Shown: in pieces, positions 6,663-9,343 of the stretch | How positions within the stretch are numbered: position 1 is the first letter of the stretch | How the letters are laid out: the number at the start of each line of letters is the position of its first letter | Made by a program: the position numbers and the translations under genes | Notes under the pieces: generated by a model | Told to the model about the DNA's origin: nothing | Database searches by the model: none | What the model saw: only the letters and a program-made list of their open reading frames with translations | Assembly: GCA_964352375.1 (NCBI GenBank) | Contig: CAYGSA010000072.1 | Location: forward strand, 1-9,343 | Reading direction: 5' to 3' | Length of the DNA: 9,343 bases | Source: UBA1672 sp964352375 | Lineage (GTDB): Bacteria > Pseudomonadota > Alphaproteobacteria > Micavibrionales > Micavibrionaceae

Positions 6663-7910
6663 TTATAATAATTCTCCACCAATATGGTTCGCGCGCTTAT
6701 TAATAACCTCGCATATGTCATGGAAAATGCTTGATCTAATATTGTCTTTTCCTAACGTTTCCACCAAATCATTAGCTTTGTTGCGGCAGTTTATAGCCAT
6801 GTTTTCAATCTGTTTTTCTAAGTTTTTCTTTGCTGCTGCCGTATCGGGAATCAATTTGTGCCAATGGCGTAGGAAAACATCATCCGGTTTGTATTTCCCG
6901 CCGATCTTCATGGCCATTTTAGCGGATAAATCCGGATACACAGCCGTGCTTAATAAATCATAGGCTGGGGCTAGTTCTGGTTTATTGCCCTTATAAAGCA
7001 GAGAGAAGTTCTTTCCATGTGCATCGGCATTGCCAATAAGGTAATTGAAAATCAAGCGCTCTAGCAAAGCAATCTGGTCGGCGGCAGGTCTGGCAGAAGC
7101 ATCTCGCAAAACATCCTGGCACCGCGCAAAACTGGGGCCACCTTCGCGCTCATATTTCACATCGGGCATAATGCCCAAAGCTTGACAAAAATCCTCCTGA
7201 TGGAGTCTTTTGATTGTGCGGTTATCGTGCACCCTGTCATAGCGCTCTACCAAAAAATATGGCGTATCGCCCGCAGTGCGGATTTGGGCGGAGGGCACAT
7301 CAATACCCATCATTTTTGCCAAGCGCATGCAAAAAAGCTCATTGTGAACGCTGTCTTTAATATCAGCAATCACGGGCTTTAGGATGTGTGTGGTGGGCGT
7401 TGTGCCCCGTATCAAGGCGATTCTATCATCGCGCAATCCTACAGCAATTTTATCTTGCGCTCCGGCAAGGGACAGGCGCAATCCATCATCGCCAGCCAAA
7501 AGAGGGCGGCGCTTTAGGAGGTCCAGAATGTCTTGCAGTTTTTTATCATCGAGAATTTCTGCATCATCTTGTGATGTTTCTGGCGGCGTTTGCCCTTGCG
7601 GGTAAAGCGATAAGGCGCCAGCACATTCTCCGCCAATGGCTTCGAGTAAGGAAAATGGGTTCTTCTCCGATACGCCCAAATAGCGCGCCAAACGGTGGCG
7701 CACAATATCATCTGGCAAGAGGCCGGAGAAAAAGGCGCGCACAACATCGCCCTCAAAAATCTCCGTCCGCAACGGTAGCGACAGTGATAAAAGCGCATGA
7801 CTTTCGCTGATATAGTTTTCATCATAGGTAAATGACAGCCCACCGGAATCATTCTGGATTAACTGCCCAGCAAAAATCTCATGGAGATACACATCAAGAA
7901 TACGGCTCAT
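6663..7910 (-). CDS. hipA: HipA-type serine/threonine kinase toxin
   Basis: 415 aa, slightly shorter than E. coli HipA (440). The N-terminal HipA domain covers about 1-105 (LSLSLPLR, FFSGLLPD). The kinase part holds the glycine-rich RLSLAGAQDK loop at 145-154 (S147 aligns with the autophosphorylated Ser of E. coli HipA), the TPTTHILKP segment, the catalytic NADAHGKN at 294-301 (D296 as catalytic base), and AYDLL with metal-binding D318. All key residues are present, so the enzyme looks active. HipA kinases phosphorylate translation factors, classically glutamyl-tRNA synthetase, and drive dormancy; HipB neutralises them. The target here is unknown. The start codon overlaps the hipB stop (ATGA), so translation is coupled. 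The gene converges on the broken restriction gene, with a terminator between. Confidence 0.95.
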   Translation of the reverse strand: MSRILDVYLHEIFAGQLIQNDSGGLSFTYDENYISESHALLSLSLPLRTEIFEGDVVRAFFSGLLPDDIVRHRLARYLGVSEKNPFSLLEAIGGECAGALSLYPQGQTPPETSQDDAEILDDKKLQDILDLLKRRPLLAGDDGLRLSLAGAQDKIAVGLRDDRIALIRGTTPTTHILKPVIADIKDSVHNELFCMRLAKMMGIDVPSAQIRTAGDTPYFLVERYDRVHDNRTIKRLHQEDFCQALGIMPDVKYEREGGPSFARCQDVLRDASARPAADQIALLERLIFNYLIGNADAHGKNFSLLYKGNKPELAPAYDLLSTAVYPDLSAKMAMKIGGKYKPDDVFLRHWHKLIPDTAAAKKNLEKQIENMAINCRNKANDLVETLGKDNIRSSIFHDICEVINKRANHIGGELL

Positions 7911-8125
7911 GATGCGTCTCCGCCTATCAAAATTTCCATACCAAGCATTTTGACCACCATCATCGCTTTACCAATTTGGCAAGAGTCTTTGCCATGCTCC
8001 AGCTCCCGGATAAAGCGCACGCCGGTGCCACATGTTGCCGCCAGTTGTTCTTGCGTTAATCCTTGAGATTTGCGCGCTGCTCGGATCATTTGTCCCAGCT
8101 GTTTAGTATCTGTAAGTGCTTTCAT
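7907..8125 (-). CDS. hipB: HipB-type Xre-family antitoxin and autorepressor
   Basis: 72 aa from the ATG at 8125-8123. A longer frame reaches 8173 but runs back through the promoter and its first codons look non-coding. AAAGGG at 8138-8133 serves as ribosome binding site. The Xre/Cro helix-turn-helix covers about residues 10-65 (MIRAARKSQGLTQEQLAA, then GVRFIRELEHGK). Such proteins bind HipA and the operon's own operators. The stop overlaps the hipA ATG, the standard antitoxin-first order. A direct repeat around the promoter is the likely operator. Confidence 0.93.
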   Translation of the reverse strand: MKALTDTKQLGQMIRAARKSQGLTQEQLAATCGTGVRFIRELEHGKDSCQIGKAMMVVKMLGMEILIGGDAS

Positions 8126-8126
8126 C

Positions 8127-8191
8127 AATAAACCCTTTCGGTACGATATTAGCACAAAGCAGGTTAAATGCAAGATAATAAACCTTATCGG
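8127..8191. promoter_or_regulatory. Direct repeat flanking the hipBA promoter, candidate HipB operators
   Basis: AATAAACCCTTTCGG (8127-8141) and AATAAACCTTATCGG (8177-8191) agree at 13 of 15 bases and are 50 bp apart, close to five helical turns. One copy covers the predicted start and ribosome binding site, the other lies 3 bp upstream of the -35 box. This geometry suits cooperative autorepression by HipB. Protein binding is inferred, and the repeat differs from the E. coli HipB operator (TATCC-N8-GGATA). Confidence 0.5.
8146..8173 (-). promoter_or_regulatory. Sigma-70-type promoter of hipBA
   Basis: Reading the minus strand: TTGCAT (8173-8168), a 16 nt spacer, and TAATAT (8151-8146). Start of transcription would fall near 8139, about 14 nt before the hipB ATG. 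It is the only good promoter match upstream of hipB. Confidence 0.65.
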
Positions 8192-8235
8192 GTCTATTTA
8201 GACGGCGTGGGGCCGCATAAACAATAAAAGACCCG
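8189..8235. repeat. Inverted repeat upstream of hipBA
   Basis: CGGGTCT at 8189-8195 and AGACCCG at 8229-8235 are perfect reverse complements 33 bp apart. A smaller palindrome, GTCTA-TT-TAGAC, overlaps the left arm at 8192-8203. Function unknown; it may extend the hipBA control region or belong to an unrelated transcript. Confidence 0.4.
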
Positions 8236-8279
8236 GTCGGGATTATTTGCTTCTGTGTTAAAGGCCACAAAATAAGTTC

Positions 8280-8294
8280 GTCGGAAATTCCGAC
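8280..8294. repeat. 15 bp near-perfect palindrome in non-coding DNA
   Basis: GTCGGAAATTCCGAC has perfect 7 bp arms around a single central base. No T-run follows on either strand, so it is not a terminator. It looks like a binding site for a dimeric regulator or recombinase. The 193 bp gap 8174-8366 otherwise shows only the hipBA control elements. Confidence 0.4.
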
Positions 8295-8329
8295 ATACTG
8301 AATTTTAGGTTTGTTTTGTTTTAAATTAA

Positions 8330-8344
8330 CAAACTATGAGTTTG
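8330..8344 (-). terminator. Weak hairpin downstream of the 8367 ORF
   Basis: CAAACT and AGTTTG pair over a 3 nt loop. On the minus strand the sequence TTAATTT follows. The stem is only 6 bp and AT-rich, so termination is doubtful, but it lies 22 nt past the minus-strand ORF stop. Confidence 0.2.
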
Positions 8345-8366
8345 CTATTTGGGCTTATATCAAACT

Positions 8367-8627
8367 TTATTTTGGAAGTTTTCTGCAAATATTCAACCTT
8401 CCGTTTGGAAGTAACGACCACACAACCATTTTGCCCTGCATGTCAGGGTTTTCAACTTCTTTGGCGTTTTCCGCAAGTTCTTTGATTTGACCGAACAGCA
8501 TTTTTTGTTCTGTTTTATCGTATCGTCCTTGTGTTGATATACTCAATATCCCAGCTAAATCTGCAATGAAGTGGATTGAAGCGCAAATTCTGGAAGGTTT
8601 ACCTCTACGAATGCTTTTGCTGCGCAA
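8367..8627 (-). CDS. Hypothetical protein or 5'-truncated gene fragment
   Basis: The frame is open for up to 86 codons, with TTG (8627) as the outermost start. There is no ATG before codon 43 and no convincing ribosome binding site. From about residue 19 on, the sequence reads as plausible protein (GRYDKTEQKMLFGQIKELAE, then MVVWSLLPNGRLNICRKLPK), while the first residues overlap the plus-strand RTX remnant and look like noise. I think this is the C-terminal end of a gene whose 5' part was lost at a junction near 8575-8580. No family recognised; a genuine short gene with a non-ATG start cannot be excluded. Confidence 0.35.
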   Translation of the reverse strand: MRSKSIRRGKPSRICASIHFIADLAGILSISTQGRYDKTEQKMLFGQIKELAENAKEVENPDMQGKMVVWSLLPNGRLNICRKLPK

Positions 8628-8756
8628 TCTGGGGATGATGTATTAAGTGGTGGGCGTGGAGATGATCATCTTTTTGGTGGGCATGGGAATAAATTTTCTT
8701 GCGCATCTCTTTTAGGTTATGCTAAAGATTCTAGTATCAATATTCAGTGTGTGTAA
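8580..8756 (+). pseudogene. Remnant of an RTX (hemolysin-type calcium-binding repeat) protein
   Basis: Open from just after the TGA at 8577-8579 to the TAA at 8754-8756, with no start codon in frame before the repeats. Residues from about 8628 read SGDDVLSGGRGDDHLFGG, two typical GGxGxDxLx nonapeptides that bind Ca2+ in secreted type I substrates. Intact RTX proteins have many more repeats and a C-terminal secretion signal. Here the pattern breaks off after GGHGN and is followed by unrelated-looking residues. It is a fragment left by deletion or recombination. Confidence 0.65.
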
Positions 8757-8786
8757 GAAACGTCCAACTGCGACGATTGGGAAGCT

Positions 8787-9107
8787 ATGATTGCTGAATT
8801 ATTCTTCAGACAAAGATTTAATAATCTTGTATCCAGCCTCAGGGAGAATGGCGAGCTTGATGAAGAAAAGCTTGCTATGGTTTTGGCGCATAGAAAGTAC
8901 CATACGCGTATTAATCACTTTTTTCTGGGTTTTTTGGCTTTTCCTGCATTGGTTTATATTGTTTTTTTGATATTTGATTACGGGCAGAATCCACACATAT
9001 ATGAAGATCAGATGTTTGGATTGATTAATCAAGTTGTCTTTTTGTTAGCTTTGGTATGTTTGTGTTTTTACCTCTACAAAGACAGTGCCGATAAAGAATG
9101 GCAGTAG
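8787..9107 (+). CDS. Small membrane protein with two transmembrane helices, unrecognised
   Basis: 106 aa. A charged N-terminal part (residues 1-43, with RENGELDEEKLA) precedes two hydrophobic segments at about 45-64 (FFLGFLAFPALVYIVFLIF) and 77-97, joined by a short loop, and a charged tail DSADKEWQ. Both ends should lie on the same side of the membrane, likely the cytoplasm. GGGAAG at about 8778-8783 lies just before the ATG, a poor but usable ribosome binding site. The next ORF starts 9 nt after the stop, so the two probably form an operon. I recognise no family. Confidence 0.65.
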   Translation: MIAELFFRQRFNNLVSSLRENGELDEEKLAMVLAHRKYHTRINHFFLGFLAFPALVYIVFLIFDYGQNPHIYEDQMFGLINQVVFLLALVCLCFYLYKDSADKEWQ

Positions 9108-9116
9108 GTTTCCTTG

Positions 9117-9343
9117 ATGACGAATGGTGTTAGGACAAAAGGAAAAGTTAATTTTTCCAGTCATGATTTTCTTCATGGACGTCGCGTATATGATTACAAC
9201 TTTTTCATACAAAACTCTGAGTACATACGCTCTAAATTTAAGTTGCCTATAAAAATGGATCATCTGGAGAGGATGATAGAGAGTCAAGAGATTGATATCT
9301 CTTATGATTCTGCAAACCCCCAGAAATCTATGATTGTTACTTT
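9117..9343 (+). CDS. Hypothetical protein, 3' end outside window
   Basis: 75 codons are visible from the ATG at 9117, and the frame stays open to the right edge. AGG at 9106-9108, overlapping the stop of the membrane protein gene, sits 8 nt before the ATG, so translation coupling is likely. The visible part is polar and charged (HGRRVYDYNFFIQNSEYIRS, then MDHLERMIESQEIDISYD) with no signal peptide or membrane segment. No family recognised. Confidence 0.6.
   Translation, partial: MTNGVRTKGKVNFSSHDFLHGRRVYDYNFFIQNSEYIRSKFKLPIKMDHLERMIESQEIDISYDSANPQKSMIVT

Noticed and set aside
7388..7810. Plus-strand 140-codon frame opposite hipA
   Set aside because: It is antisense to a hipA gene with all family motifs; the translated sequence is low-quality Arg/Ala/His-rich shadow.
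8126..8173. Extended HipB start at 8173
   Set aside because: The extra 16 codons run through the promoter and lack a ribosome binding site; ATG at 8125 has AAAGGG at suitable distance and matches the usual antitoxin length.
1..9343. CRISPR array, tRNA or rRNA genes
   Set aside because: No regularly spaced repeats and no tRNA- or rRNA-like sequence was noticed on either strand.

Overview
The window looks like a Gram-negative proteobacterium, most likely an alphaproteobacterium. This is inferred from gene content (sigma-54 machinery, H-NOX, hybrid kinase with Hpt, compact hipBA); no rRNA or other taxonomic marker is present. It divides into a well-kept signalling locus (about 1-5407) and a patchwork accessory region (about 5408-9343) holding broken genes and a toxin-antitoxin pair.

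Signalling locus. On the minus strand, running off the left edge, is the N-terminal part of an NtrC-type activator (receiver plus AAA+ with the GAFTGA sigma-54 loop). Divergent from it is a four-gene plus-strand operon: two paralogous proteins (291 and 279 aa), each with an unrecognised N-terminal domain and a C-terminal receiver; a 180 aa H-NOX heme gas sensor; and a 721 aa hybrid histidine kinase (coiled coil, PAS, HisKA, HATPase, receiver, Hpt). The 181 bp between the divergent genes holds a full sigma-54 promoter layout: three related half-sites, a perfect IHF-consensus site, and a near-perfect -24/-12 element 25 nt from the presumed transcription start to the first gene. The simplest reading is a nitric-oxide (or O2) sensing phosphorelay: H-NOX modulates the kinase, phosphate passes His230 > Asp524 > His668, then to one or more of the three separate receivers, and the NtrC-type protein may activate the operon itself. 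No EAL, HD-GYP or intact GGDEF output, typical of known H-NOX circuits, is present in the window; the outputs here may be the two unrecognised N-terminal domains.

Accessory region. After the kinase comes an intergenic stretch with a roughly 104 bp imperfect inverted repeat, then a decayed Mrr-like restriction endonuclease gene: one continuous frame with two stop codons and the catalytic core apparently deleted. Convergent to it is an intact hipBA operon (minus strand) with a sigma-70-like promoter bracketed by a direct repeat and a terminator hairpin past hipA. Farther right are an unrecognised minus-strand ORF, a fragment of an RTX calcium-binding repeat protein, a small two-helix membrane protein, and a partial gene running off the right edge. 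Remnants on both sides of hipBA suggest an insertion and deletion hotspot.
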